Below, in pieces: positions 1 through 6,768 of a stretch of DNA of 12,518 nt (position 1 is its first letter; every line of letters starts with the position of its first letter). Position numbers and translations under genes: made by a program. The notes under the pieces were generated by a model. The model searched no databases and had not been told where the DNA came from. It saw nothing but the letters and a program-made list of their open reading frames with translations. This DNA is from Bacteroidia bacterium (lineage in GTDB: Bacteria > Bacteroidota > Bacteroidia > Cytophagales > Cyclobacteriaceae): NCBI GenBank assembly GCA_025356795.1, contig JANXRR010000426.1, positions 1 to 12,518 of the forward strand, written 5' to 3'.

Positions 1-1
1 C

Positions 2-709
2 TTTAAAGAAATAGGAGAAGAGAAGAAGTATGAATTTTCGTTGGAAGGTTATCTGCGTTATACAAAAAATCAAGTAGATTATGTTGATGGAGCAGACCTT
101 TTGATCAATCGATTTTTGGAAGGTGACTTGTTGATTGGTAAAGGGCGCGCTTATGGGTTGGAGGCATACCTTCAAAAGAAAACTGGCAGGTTTACCGGCT
201 GGGTGAGTTATACGTTGGGTAGATCTGAATTAAAAGTAGATGGCGTTAACCGAGGAGAATGGTATGAAACCCGCTACAACCAAACTCACAACTTAAAAAT
301 AGCAGGCTTCTATGACATAAACAAGCGTTGGTCAGTGTCAGGTAATTTTGTGTTTACTTCTGGCACTCCCACTACGTTCCCCACGTCACGCTACGTTGTG
401 CAAGGAATGCTAATACCTTACAATGCGCAAGAGTCGCGTAACAACGTGCATTTGCCCGACTATCACAGGTTGGATATTTCATTTCGTTTTGAAGGTCGCA
501 AAACCAATCGCAATGGGAGTGTAAGAAAAAATACTGACTATTGGGTGTTTGGGCTTTATAATTTATACGCTCGCAAAAATCCATTCTCCATTTATTTCTC
601 TCAAACAGATGCACGCTTTCCTTCAGGCCAGGCACTGCAATCGCAAGCCACACAGCTAGCCATTGTAGGCACAGTTATCCCTTCTATTTCTTATAATTTT
701 AAATTTTGA
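2..709 (+). CDS. TonB-dependent receptor, C-terminal part of the beta-barrel (5'-partial)
   Basis: The reading frame is open at the left edge of the window, so the true start and the plug domain lie outside; 235 codons are visible. The residues alternate polar and hydrophobic as in outer-membrane strands. A loop reading SGTPTTFPTSRY, the strand DYHRLDISFRF and a C-terminal NFKF with terminal phenylalanine are typical of the last strands of TonB-dependent receptors; the terminal aromatic residue is the usual BAM recognition signal. The protein would import a large substrate across the outer membrane using TonB energy, but the substrate cannot be told from this fragment. The next gene, a DUF4249 lipoprotein, starts 6 nt after the stop, and such pairs recur in Bacteroidota. 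The family call is firm; the role is inferred from the family. Confidence 0.85.
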   Translation, partial: FKEIGEEKKYEFSLEGYLRYTKNQVDYVDGADLLINRFLEGDLLIGKGRAYGLEAYLQKKTGRFTGWVSYTLGRSELKVDGVNRGEWYETRYNQTHNLKIAGFYDINKRWSVSGNFVFTSGTPTTFPTSRYVVQGMLIPYNAQESRNNVHLPDYHRLDISFRFEGRKTNRNGSVRKNTDYWVFGLYNLYARKNPFSIYFSQTDARFPSGQALQSQATQLAIVGTVIPSISYNFKF

Positions 710-715
710 TCCGAT

Positions 716-1657
716 ATGAAAATCCATAACTATAAAATCACAAGTCTCTTAGTAACACTGATTGGTGGCTTGACTTTTCTTGCATGCGAAGATAAAATAA
801 ATCCCACACTAGAAAGGGCTGCTCCGGTATTGGTGGTGGATGCGTGGATCAACAACTTGCCCCAAGCACAAACAATTGTGCTTACTCAATCACAGCCTTA
901 TTTCGACAATGTTTTGCCCGTGGGTGTTTCCGGTGCCACCATTTCAGTTACTGACAACCAGGGAAAAGTTTATTCGTTTATTGAAAATGATAAAGCTGTT
1001 GGCAATTATGTGTGGAAGCCCATTGGCAATGAGGTTTTTGGAAAGATTGGTAACAGCTATTCATTGAGTGTAAAATATAAGGGCGAGATTTTCCAATCCA
1101 TTTCTACGATGGGTAGAGTACCTGTGGTTGACAGCATTTCGTTTGATACGGACAAAGAAATTGGTGGCAATAAAATTCTAGCACGCGGAGAGTTTTGGGC
1201 TACTGACCTGGTGGGTGTTGGCGATGCTTATTGGATAAAGGCATTTAAGAACGGGGTACTTCTGAACAAGCCAGCAGAAATCAATCTCGCCTTCGATGCC
1301 GGATTTTCACTTGGGGGACAAACCGATGGAGTGGTCTTTATTACACCCATCCGCAGAGGAATAAACTCCCAAGACAAGGATGAATCGACAGGAGCAACGG
1401 GTAATCTTTCACCTTTTATTGATGGCGATTCTATAAATGTGCAAATACACTCCATTACATATGCCAGCTTTAATTACCTCAATGAAGTTATCATTCAAAC
1501 GGATAGGCCAGGTGGTTTCGCTGAATTATTTTCAAAGCCGTTGGCCAATGTGTCTACCAACATTATAAACACTAACCTAAATGGATCAAAAGCAATTGGT
1601 TTCTTTAATGTGGCAGCTGTAAATTCGTTAGGAAAAAGGTATAAGAAAACGAAATAA
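716..1657 (+). CDS. DUF4249 domain-containing lipoprotein
   Basis: A 313-residue protein with a lipoprotein signal: a basic N-terminus, a hydrophobic stretch (residues 9-22) and a lipobox ending at Cys24. The residues after the cysteine are E-D-K, an acidic context that resembles the Bacteroidota surface-export signal, so the lipid-anchored protein may face outward. The mature N-terminus (PVLVVDAWINN, then repeated beta-strand patterns) matches the Bacteroidota family DUF4249 as I know it. Genes of this family usually follow a TonB-dependent receptor gene, as here, with 6 nt between them, so the two are probably co-transcribed and may act together in uptake, by analogy with SusC/SusD. No biochemical function is established. 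The ATG at 716 is chosen because it gives a complete signal peptide. Confidence 0.8.
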   Translation: MKIHNYKITSLLVTLIGGLTFLACEDKINPTLERAAPVLVVDAWINNLPQAQTIVLTQSQPYFDNVLPVGVSGATISVTDNQGKVYSFIENDKAVGNYVWKPIGNEVFGKIGNSYSLSVKYKGEIFQSISTMGRVPVVDSISFDTDKEIGGNKILARGEFWATDLVGVGDAYWIKAFKNGVLLNKPAEINLAFDAGFSLGGQTDGVVFITPIRRGINSQDKDESTGATGNLSPFIDGDSINVQIHSITYASFNYLNEVIIQTDRPGGFAELFSKPLANVSTNIINTNLNGSKAIGFFNVAAVNSLGKRYKKTK

Positions 1658-1682
1658 TCCCTCTAAGTTGGGCGCACGGAAC

Positions 1683-1699
1683 ACAAAAATTATTTTTGT
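1683..1699. terminator. Weak bidirectional terminator candidate between convergent genes
   Basis: The arms ACAAAAA and TTTTTGT are perfectly complementary over 7 bp with a 3-nt loop. They sit in the 72-bp gap between the converging DUF4249 and sensor-kinase genes, and the arms themselves give a T-run on either strand. The stem contains only one G-C pair, so it would be weak; position is the main argument. Confidence 0.3.
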
Positions 1700-1729
1700 A
1701 GGTTAATGCCCATTAAATCGGTTAAAAAC

Positions 1730-4429
1730 TTAGATGCTTTTGGGTAATGTGGGAATGGTTACCTGAAAAGTACTGCTTTCGTGAAGTTTACTTTCAAAAG
1801 TAATTTTTCCTTGCAGTCGTTCTACTGCTTTTTTGACAATATATAAGCCAAGTCCATTGCCTTTAGAATTTTCGTTGGCTCTAAAGTACATATCAAAAAT
1901 GCGCTCTTGATATTCTGTAGCAATACCTTGTCCGTTATCCTGCACTACGATAGTTATACCTCCAGCAACTTTAACGATTCGTATTTTAATCAATGGATAA
2001 AATGGTTTTGAAAAACGAATTGAATTTTCAATCAGGTTTTCCAATACAATCTTTATAAAGGTAGGGTACGATATAAAAGAATTTTCTACTTCAACTTCTA
2101 ACTGTGTTTTTATATTTTTAGAAACAATTTCAGATTTAAAGCTATCGAGTATATCAAATGTTAGTTCCTTCACGCGCACTTCCTTCACAATCAAGTGTTG
2201 AGAACCTGTATCGCTAATAGATTGCAACTTCATCAGCATCTTGTCTAGATTTTCAGCTGTCTCTTTCACTTTCGAAAATAGTTCTAAAGCATAAGGATCT
2301 TTTACTGTAAACTTGGCTACTTCGGCCAATCCCATAAAGGTGGTAAGAGGTCTGCGGAAGTCATGTGAGGATCGATAAAAAAAAGTATCTAGTTCAGCAT
2401 AGGATTGTTGCAATTGCTCTGTTCTTTTCTGAACAGTTAGTTCAAGTTCGTGATTTATTTTATTGATTAATTTATTAGATGCCAGCAATTCTTCGCCCTG
2501 ATTCTTAATTTCAATTTGTTTTTTAAAGAGTTCTTCGTTGAGACTAGAAAGTACATGATTGGTTTCTACTAATTCTTCCGACTGTGTTTGTATCTCTTCA
2601 CTTTTCTCCTGCACTTCTTTGTTTAAAGCAAGCAAGCGGGCATTTGCTTTTTTCTTGGATTGAGAATACTTATAGAGTGCAAATGCAAAGACTACCAGGA
2701 ATAAGCTCCCGATCACCAAAAAAATAAGTAAAGTGTATTGGGAGTTGATTTTGTTCTCCTGGATTTCAATTTTATTTTGTTTTAGTTCATTTTGTTGACT
2801 TAGTAATTCTATTTTGTCCTCTTTTCTTTCCAGTTCATAAATAGCATTTGTTTGTGCCTGTTGTAAGATACTTTCTGCATTGAGTAAACTATCAGAAAGG
2901 TTAATATATTCTTCATAGGTATCTAACGCTTTTTCCTTGTCGTTACTCTTTCTATAAAACACAGCCAGGTTTAAATACGATTTTCGCAATTCAGGTATGG
3001 TTTGAATTTCTCTGGCCAATTGCATAGCAATTAAAATGTGGTTATAAACTTTTTGTGAGGAGGTTTTTTCTAATAAGATGGAAGCTATTTGATTGTGCGC
3101 TCGTGACAATTCAACTTTACTTCCTAATTTTTCGCTTATTGAGATAACGGTGTTCAAATCATTTAGAGCAAGAGTTTCTTTTCCCTGCTTGGCATATACT
3201 ATAGCCCTTAAGTTAATGGTAGAAGCCTCGCCAGATAAGTGGCCAATTTCATGCCGAAAAAAAATGGCGGTATCGTATTGAGAAACGGAACTATCCAACT
3301 TATTCTCACGCGCGAATATGGTTCCGGATAGAGTATGGTTACCTGCCATACCATTTACATCTCCAATTTCTTTATAAGTTTGAAGGGCTTTCGCCTGATA
3401 TTCTTTTGCCTTTGCTAAGTTACCCTGACTTACGTAGGACCAACCCATGGACATATGAATATTGGCGATTTCCTGTTTAGCATTTAATTTTTCATTGAGC
3501 TCCAATGAATTTAAAAAATATTTTAATGCCTTATTGTAGTCCCCTTGCCACTCATATACCTGACCAATCGATTTATAAGCAATAGCACGATACCTTACAA
3601 AGTCGTGCACAGACAGGGAATCCAGAGCAAGAAGATAATTAATAGATGCTTTTTGAAATTCCCCTTTTGAGAACTGGTAGTCGCCAAAATAAAGATGATA
3701 GGCAACCGATAACCCAGCGTTTTTTAATTTTCGGGAGGCTTGCTCTACTTTCTTAAAATAAAGCTCGGCAGAGTCCAGACGAGATGTTTTAGCGTATGCA
3801 CGGCTCAGGCGAGACCATGATTCAGCTAACAACAATGAATCTTTAAGGCTTTCATAAATCGTTAATGACTTACGGAATTTATTGATTGCCTCTTGGTAGT
3901 TGCCTCTATCAAAATAAATCAATCCAAAATTGTCGTTCACACTCGCTACCAATCGGTTTTGATAAGGCTTAAGTTGTTTGGAGCGCAATTCTGCTTGTGT
4001 GAAAAAGTAAAGTGCTGAATCAAATTTGGATTGAACTCGCAATAAATTCCCCAGACTTAAAATTGACTTACTTGGATATTCGCCAAAGTTTTCAGTGCCA
4101 GCGGTAGCTATTGCTTTTTTAAAATAGACGGAAGCCAAAGGGTAATTACCTTTAAAATAATAATACTGGCCAATATCGGTAAGTGATATTGTCAGCCCTT
4201 TTTTATTGTTTATGCGCGCGGCCAACTCATTGGCTTGTTGAGCATGATCCTGTGCTTTTTCGAAATCAAAATCCCATTCACGAATAGTAAGTTCATGAAG
4301 AAGTTGAATTCTTGTGGTGGTTTCTTCTGTAGCGCTCAGGTCTCTTTTTAAGCTATCAATTTCCCTGCTTTGACCTGCCGCCAAGTGAAAGCAAAGTAGG
4401 AGATAGGCAACTAAACGGAACTTTGTCAT
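1730..4429 (-). CDS. TPR-repeat sensor histidine kinase
   Basis: Starting at the ATG at 4429 the protein has 899 residues and begins with a signal peptide (MTKFRLVAYLLLCFHLAAG). A TTG five codons upstream would also be in frame, but the ATG gives the cleaner signal. Residues 30-510 are helical tetratricopeptide-like repeats (for example GNYQEAINKFRKSLTIYE), probably periplasmic. A coiled coil leads to one membrane span near 565-587, then a long cytoplasmic coiled coil rich in E, Q and K. The kinase core follows: H-box SSHDFRRPL with the phospho-acceptor near His689, N-box LENLIENSIRFS near 796-807, G1 box DNGQGI near 831 and G2 box GNGLGLYIV near 857. There is no receiver domain and no response-regulator gene in the window, so the partner and the signal are unknown. 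Kinase identity is firm. Confidence 0.92.
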   Translation of the reverse strand: MTKFRLVAYLLLCFHLAAGQSREIDSLKRDLSATEETTTRIQLLHELTIREWDFDFEKAQDHAQQANELAARINNKKGLTISLTDIGQYYYFKGNYPLASVYFKKAIATAGTENFGEYPSKSILSLGNLLRVQSKFDSALYFFTQAELRSKQLKPYQNRLVASVNDNFGLIYFDRGNYQEAINKFRKSLTIYESLKDSLLLAESWSRLSRAYAKTSRLDSAELYFKKVEQASRKLKNAGLSVAYHLYFGDYQFSKGEFQKASINYLLALDSLSVHDFVRYRAIAYKSIGQVYEWQGDYNKALKYFLNSLELNEKLNAKQEIANIHMSMGWSYVSQGNLAKAKEYQAKALQTYKEIGDVNGMAGNHTLSGTIFARENKLDSSVSQYDTAIFFRHEIGHLSGEASTINLRAIVYAKQGKETLALNDLNTVISISEKLGSKVELSRAHNQIASILLEKTSSQKVYNHILIAMQLAREIQTIPELRKSYLNLAVFYRKSNDKEKALDTYEEYINLSDSLLNAESILQQAQTNAIYELERKEDKIELLSQQNELKQNKIEIQENKINSQYTLLIFLVIGSLFLVVFAFALYKYSQSKKKANARLLALNKEVQEKSEEIQTQSEELVETNHVLSSLNEELFKKQIEIKNQGEELLASNKLINKINHELELTVQKRTEQLQQSYAELDTFFYRSSHDFRRPLTTFMGLAEVAKFTVKDPYALELFSKVKETAENLDKMLMKLQSISDTGSQHLIVKEVRVKELTFDILDSFKSEIVSKNIKTQLEVEVENSFISYPTFIKIVLENLIENSIRFSKPFYPLIKIRIVKVAGGITIVVQDNGQGIATEYQERIFDMYFRANENSKGNGLGLYIVKKAVERLQGKITFESKLHESSTFQVTIPTLPKSI

Positions 4430-4503
4430 AAGATCATTTATCAAATCAGTAACAATTGATAATTTACAATATAATAGAAAATTAACCTGTTTGAAGCACC
4501 ACC

Positions 4504-4533
4504 TTGCATTGAACTTTTTTTAGTATATTTTTG
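4504..4533 (+). promoter_or_regulatory. Bacteroidetes-type promoter of ssrA
   Basis: TTG at 4504-4506 and TATTTTTG at 4526-4533 match the Bacteroidetes sigma-ABfr pattern (-33 TTG, -7 TAnnTTTG) with a 19-nt spacer. Transcription would start near 4538-4540, leaving a leader of about 42 nt to be removed by RNase P before the mature tmRNA 5' end at 4582. The match is by eye; no start site is mapped. Confidence 0.5.
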
Positions 4534-4581
4534 TCACCCTTTTCTGTGATGGATTGGGGTTTTAAAATCTTATATCAGAAT

Positions 4582-4971
4582 GGGGCCGACCGGTTTTGAC
4601 AGGATGTATGATAGTGTATGCCAGCATGCAGGCTCATGGGATGAGAGCCTTGAAAGATAGTTCCAACAACTAGCAGGCGAGTCTAACTACGCCATGGCTG
4701 CTTAATCTGACCCAAGGTTAGATTAGCTTGTTCCGGCATAGTGTCGGGAGGCCATCATCGCTCAACTCCTTCGTTTTGCAGGAGTTGAACCCGCGGTGTC
4801 GAAATGCAAAACTGGGCCGCCCTGTGGTATGGTGGGCTGTCGAGAAAACAATACCTAAGGACTGGTATGGCTGTTGCCTGCCTTGCTAGCCCCGACAATC
4901 AAAGTCAACTAAGCATGTAGAACGTACGCGTTCATCTTCTCTGGACCAGAGTTCGATTCTCTGCGGCTCCA
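4582..4971 (+). ncRNA. ssrA: Transfer-messenger RNA (tmRNA)
   Basis: A tmRNA of 390 nt that rescues stalled ribosomes and tags the unfinished peptide for proteolysis. The 5' end GGGGCCG (4582-4588) pairs with CGGCTCC (4964-4970) to form the acceptor stem with one G-U pair. The T-arm is CAGAG-TTCGATT-CTCTG (4947-4963), and the discriminator base is A4971; the next bases are CAA, so the CCA end is not fully encoded. The tag frame runs from 4673 (or 4676) to the TAA at 4703-4705 and reads A-G-E-S-N-Y-A-M-A-A, ending in the A-A expected for ClpXP recognition. Whether GCA or GGC is the resume codon is not decided by sequence alone. The gene is single-piece, not the permuted two-piece form, and appears intact. 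Confidence 0.96.
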
Positions 4972-4972
4972 C

Positions 4973-5014
4973 AAGCAAAAGCCCGAAAGCAATTTCGGGC
5001 TTTTGCTTTTTTTT
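4973..5014 (+). terminator. Rho-independent terminator of ssrA
   Basis: The arms 4973-4988 and 4993-5008 are perfectly complementary over 16 bp around the loop GCAA, and an eight-T run covers 5007-5014. It begins 2 nt after the tmRNA discriminator base, so the RNA 3' end must be produced by trimming. The arms are nearly symmetrical in A and T runs, so it could also stop transcription from the minus strand. Confidence 0.92.
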
Positions 5015-5018
5015 ATAC

Positions 5019-5042
5019 TGTCAGCCTGAGCCTGTCGAAGGC
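5019..5042. repeat. Dispersed intergenic repeat of the CTTCGACAGGCTCAG type
   Basis: Read on the minus strand this is GCCTTCGACAGGCTCAGG followed by CTGACA. I recognise this as a short element scattered between genes in many bacterial genomes, including Bacteroidota. GCCT and AGGC at 5030-5042 can form a small hairpin. There is only one copy in the window, so the repeat status rests on recall. Confidence 0.5.
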
Positions 5043-5127
5043 AATTCGGGGTAAAAGGAAAAACGAATTGGTTTATTTCAATCTTAACTTTCTAGGATTC
5101 TGATAAGTGTTCCAGAAGACCAGTAAG

Positions 5128-5299
5128 TCATTGCACCAACTTAAATAGTTTAAGTAAATTTTTGTCAACGTTAGTTAATTCGTCTTGCAATAGATTACCA
5201 AGTTTACCCATCACCAAGTCCTTGTCAATTGTGGCAAGCTTACTTAATCTTATCAATGATGTCTTCTTGAGTCCGTTTGATTGTGAAGGATCAACTCAT
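5128..5299 (-). pseudogene. MazF/PemK-like toxin, N-terminally deleted
   Basis: The toxin start ATG (5297-5299) overlaps the antitoxin stop as ATGA, the usual arrangement in such pairs, but reads ATG-AGT-TGA and ends at once. In another frame, the same one as the antitoxin, 55 codons from 5295 to the stop at 5128-5130 read VDPSQSNGLKKTSLIRLSKL, then ATIDKDLVMGKLGNL and a helical tail LLKLFKLVQ. That matches the C-terminal half of MazF/PemK-family RNA-cleaving toxins as I know them (a pattern like PSxxNGLKKTS, then a T-x-D-K helix entry, then KLGxL). Whole family members have about 110 residues, so roughly the first half, including the catalytic arginine region, is gone. The simplest reading is an internal deletion joining the first two codons to the C-terminal half. 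The fragment has no start codon of its own. Confidence 0.72.
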
Positions 5300-5523
5300 T
5301 TATACGTCTCCTTTAGGTCGGCTACGGAATATAGATCCTCTTCTCCTTCTAGAAATTTGAAAGCTTTTGAGTCGGACACTAATTTTTGAATTCCTTCAGT
5401 CATGAGTTGATTCTCAATTCTATTCATTAGAAATTCCGCAAAGTCCGACACTTCCTTTAGCTTTTGGTCAGGAAGCTTGGTCAAATTGTCAATGGTTCTT
5501 TTTATTAACGTTTCTCTGGTCAT
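5296..5523 (-). CDS. Antitoxin of a type II toxin-antitoxin pair
   Basis: From the ATG at 5523 this is a 75-residue acidic protein; a TTG seven codons upstream (5544) is also in frame, but MTRETLI at the ATG is the typical start. The N-terminal part LTKLPDQKLKEVSDFAEFLM is predicted helical and looks like small Bacteroidota antitoxins. The C-terminal part (FKFLEGEEDLYSVADLKETYK) is an acidic, flexible-looking tail of the sort that wraps a MazF-like toxin. Its stop TGA overlaps the old start codon of the toxin remnant, so the two were one operon. The reading frame is undamaged although the toxin is broken. It may persist as an orphan that neutralises related toxins elsewhere, or simply not yet have decayed. 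Family is assigned by pattern and context. Confidence 0.72.
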   Translation of the reverse strand: MTRETLIKRTIDNLTKLPDQKLKEVSDFAEFLMNRIENQLMTEGIQKLVSDSKAFKFLEGEEDLYSVADLKETYK

Positions 5524-5549
5524 CTGTCCCAATTTTGAATACAATTTAC

Positions 5550-5569
5550 CGAAAATTTCGTTGTCACAA
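5550..5569. promoter_or_regulatory. Two small palindromes upstream of the antitoxin gene
   Basis: CGAAA-A-TTTCG (5550-5560) is followed directly by TTGT-C-ACAA (5561-5569), 27 to 46 bp upstream of the antitoxin ATG. Antitoxins commonly repress their own promoter through such sites, so an operator role is possible. The elements are short and could be chance. Confidence 0.2.
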
Positions 5570-5623
5570 TGTCTTTAACCATGCCCCACAACCTTTAGAT
5601 TTGATTCATCATAAAAATTATTG

Positions 5624-5654
5624 GTGGTCGGTGACATAACGCCCGACCACGGGC
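5624..5654. other. Two mutually exclusive hairpins
   Basis: GTGGTCGG (5624-5631) pairs perfectly with CCGACCAC (5643-5650) across an 11-nt loop. GCCCG (5641-5645) pairs with CGGGC (5650-5654) across a 4-nt loop, using part of the same bases, so only one can form. On the minus strand the larger hairpin lies 12 nt after the stop of the fragment at 5662-5811 and upstream of the antitoxin, so it could be an old terminator or an attenuator-like switch. The pairing is visible; the role is not. Confidence 0.5.
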
Positions 5655-5661
5655 AAAATCG

Positions 5662-5811
5662 CTATCTACTCAACTTATCAATGTACTTAATAAGAAGTCT
5701 AACTTGTCCGTCCTCTGTTTTTTGAGATAAAATACTATCAAAGATTTCGTTTTTCTCTTTCTCGGTAAGTCCTTCGAAATGTTGGTCACCCAACCGGTGC
5801 AGGGGTATTTT
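5662..5811 (-). pseudogene. Unrecognised C-terminal gene fragment
   Basis: After an in-frame TAA at 5812-5814, 49 sense codons run to the stop at 5662-5664 with no ATG. The translation includes LGDQHFEGLTEKEKNEIF, then DSILSQKTEDGQVRLLIKYI, then DKLSR. The charged helical composition and codon use look like a true protein end rather than random frame, and it is quite unlike the hydrophobic translation of the neighbouring repeat array. I do not recognise the family. The upstream part was probably removed, with the 21-bp array beginning 64 bp further on. Confidence 0.4.
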
Positions 5812-5874
5812 TTATAGAAGTATTGAAATTTTAGCAAATGCAATTCAATTGTATCAGAAAGCAATAAAAACAAG

Positions 5875-6062
5875 CCAGAAATAATACAATCCCATCCAGA
5901 AATAGCATAAGCCCACATATATATAATATAACCACACCTAGAAATGATATAATCCAATTTAAAAATGATACAATCCCACCCAGAAACGAAATAATTCCAC
6001 CTAGAAATGACACAATACCACCTAGAAATAATATAATCTCATCCAGAAATGATACAATCCCA
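5875..6062. repeat. Tandem array, nine copies of a 21-bp unit
   Basis: Units begin at 5875, 5896, 5917, 5938, 5959, 5980, 6001, 6022 and 6043, the last lacking one base. The plus-strand consensus is CYAGAAATRA followed by TAYAATCCCAC; the unit starting at 5917 is the most diverged. A further poor copy may lie at 5854-5874. The unit length is two helical turns and also seven codons, so minus-strand frames give hydrophobic heptads (SFLGGII, SFLGGIV, SFLNWII), while the plus frames meet TAA stops. With no upstream start signal or conserved neighbour I treat it as a non-coding minisatellite. The phased A-runs could cause DNA curvature. Confidence 0.9.
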
Positions 6063-6141
6063 AGGCTTGCACCATTTCTTGTAGGAACTCAACAGTTCTA
6101 AAAGCAATTCTATCACATCTTTAAAATTTACTAAGCCTTGG
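6060..6141. repeat. 9-bp perfect inverted repeat linking the array to the REP-like element
   Basis: CCAAGGCTT (6060-6068) and AAGCCTTGG (6133-6141) are perfect inverse complements 64 bp apart. The left arm abuts the last tandem unit and the right arm is part of the REP-like palindrome at 6130-6162. The DNA between them has no start-to-stop gene that I can support. Confidence 0.5.
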
Positions 6142-6162
6142 TTTGTGTCTCCACGAAACAAG
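6130..6162 (-). repeat. REP-like palindrome, copy A (3' side of the RAYT pseudogene)
   Basis: On the minus strand it begins CTTGTTTCGTGGAGACAC and continues AAACCAAGGCTTAGT. It matches copy B at 6769-6801 at 30 of 33 positions in the opposite orientation. The ends CTTG...CAAG and the TTTCGTG / CACAAA arms fold into an imperfect stem with bulges. It lies 5 nt beyond the stop of the transposase remnant. Confidence 0.7.
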
Positions 6163-6167
6163 CCAAG

Positions 6168-6736
6168 CTAAAACTCCTCTCTCAAGTCTTTTATAAAAGC
6201 AAATTCCTTGATACCTAACATATAGAATTTCGCGGTTGAAAACGGGTAGGCACATGGATCACTCACCAACATCCAATGTTGTTGCAGGGGGATTATAATG
6301 AAGATAATTTAATTTCAGGTAGGCCACTTTTTGGGTGAACAAACTAACCGCCAATGAATCTCTTTGTCAGAACTCAAATGATTTGTTATGTGCATCTACG
6401 GAGTAGTGTAAGAGCTCTCCGCTCTTTTCGTTTCTTAGCTTTTACTTAAATTCCTGGGCTGTGTATTTTAAAAATGATGCCTGTGCGGTTTCCTTGCCAT
6501 TACACTCATTGATTCGCCAGATCAAATGAATATGGTTGGGCATGCTTACAAAAGCAAAGACATCAATTTTACCTCTTAAGCTTAATGTTTCCATCGAACC
6601 TAAGACTACCCTTTTATATTCATCTTTTTGTAATAGATGCTGCCATTTATTGATGGTTGCGGTCCAAAAGTAAATTTTTCCTATTTCAATAAATGAAGTT
6701 TCTGTGCTGTTTTAAAATATCATCGGCCATAAGCAT
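6168..6736 (-). pseudogene. REP-associated tyrosine transposase (RAYT, Y1/IS200-like), decayed
   Basis: The conceptual protein starts near MADDILKQHRNF (ATG 6730, or 6736 two codons earlier), then EIGKIYFWTATINKWQHLL, the HUH motif in MPNHIHLIW (6517-6543), a middle part FLKYTAQEFK / SVDAHNKSFEF, then KLNYLHYNP and an end reading FIKDLREEF with stop at 6168-6170. The order and motifs match RAYT enzymes, which use a tyrosine (probably in LNYLHYNP) to cut and move REP palindromes. It is broken by a frameshift near 6685-6700, a TAA at 6442-6444, a TGA replacing an expected tryptophan at 6367-6369, and one extra base in the G-run 6287-6291. REP-like palindromes flank both ends, as in REPtrons. 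The gene cannot make an active enzyme. Confidence 0.88.
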
Positions 6737-6768
6737 TAAGGCAATAAGCAAATATAATAGTAAGAGCA

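Noticed and set aside
5083..5131. A 15-codon minus-strand frame starting at the toxin remnant's stop (MTYWSSGTLIRILES).
   Set aside because: Too short, no recognisable family, and the start overlap is common by chance with ATGA.
5631..5654. An integron attC-like site, because GCGTTATG and CATAACGCC are present.
   Set aside because: The core does not fit GTTRRRY/RYYYAAC, there is no second core at proper spacing, and no integrase is in the window.
5670..5957. Minus-strand open frame of 95 codons across the array and the gene fragment.
   Set aside because: It reads the fragment at 5662-5811 in a different frame from its more natural one and continues through repeat DNA, so it is chance.
5831..6013. 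Minus-strand open frame of 60 codons coding for hydrophobic heptads (SFLGGII and variants).
   Set aside because: It is the translation of the 21-bp array; any uninterrupted 21-bp tandem repeat gives such a frame. No start signal or upstream gene supports it.
6749..6756. TATATTTG on the minus strand upstream of the RAYT pseudogene as its promoter.
   Set aside because: It fits the -7 box, but no TTG lies at the proper distance upstream.
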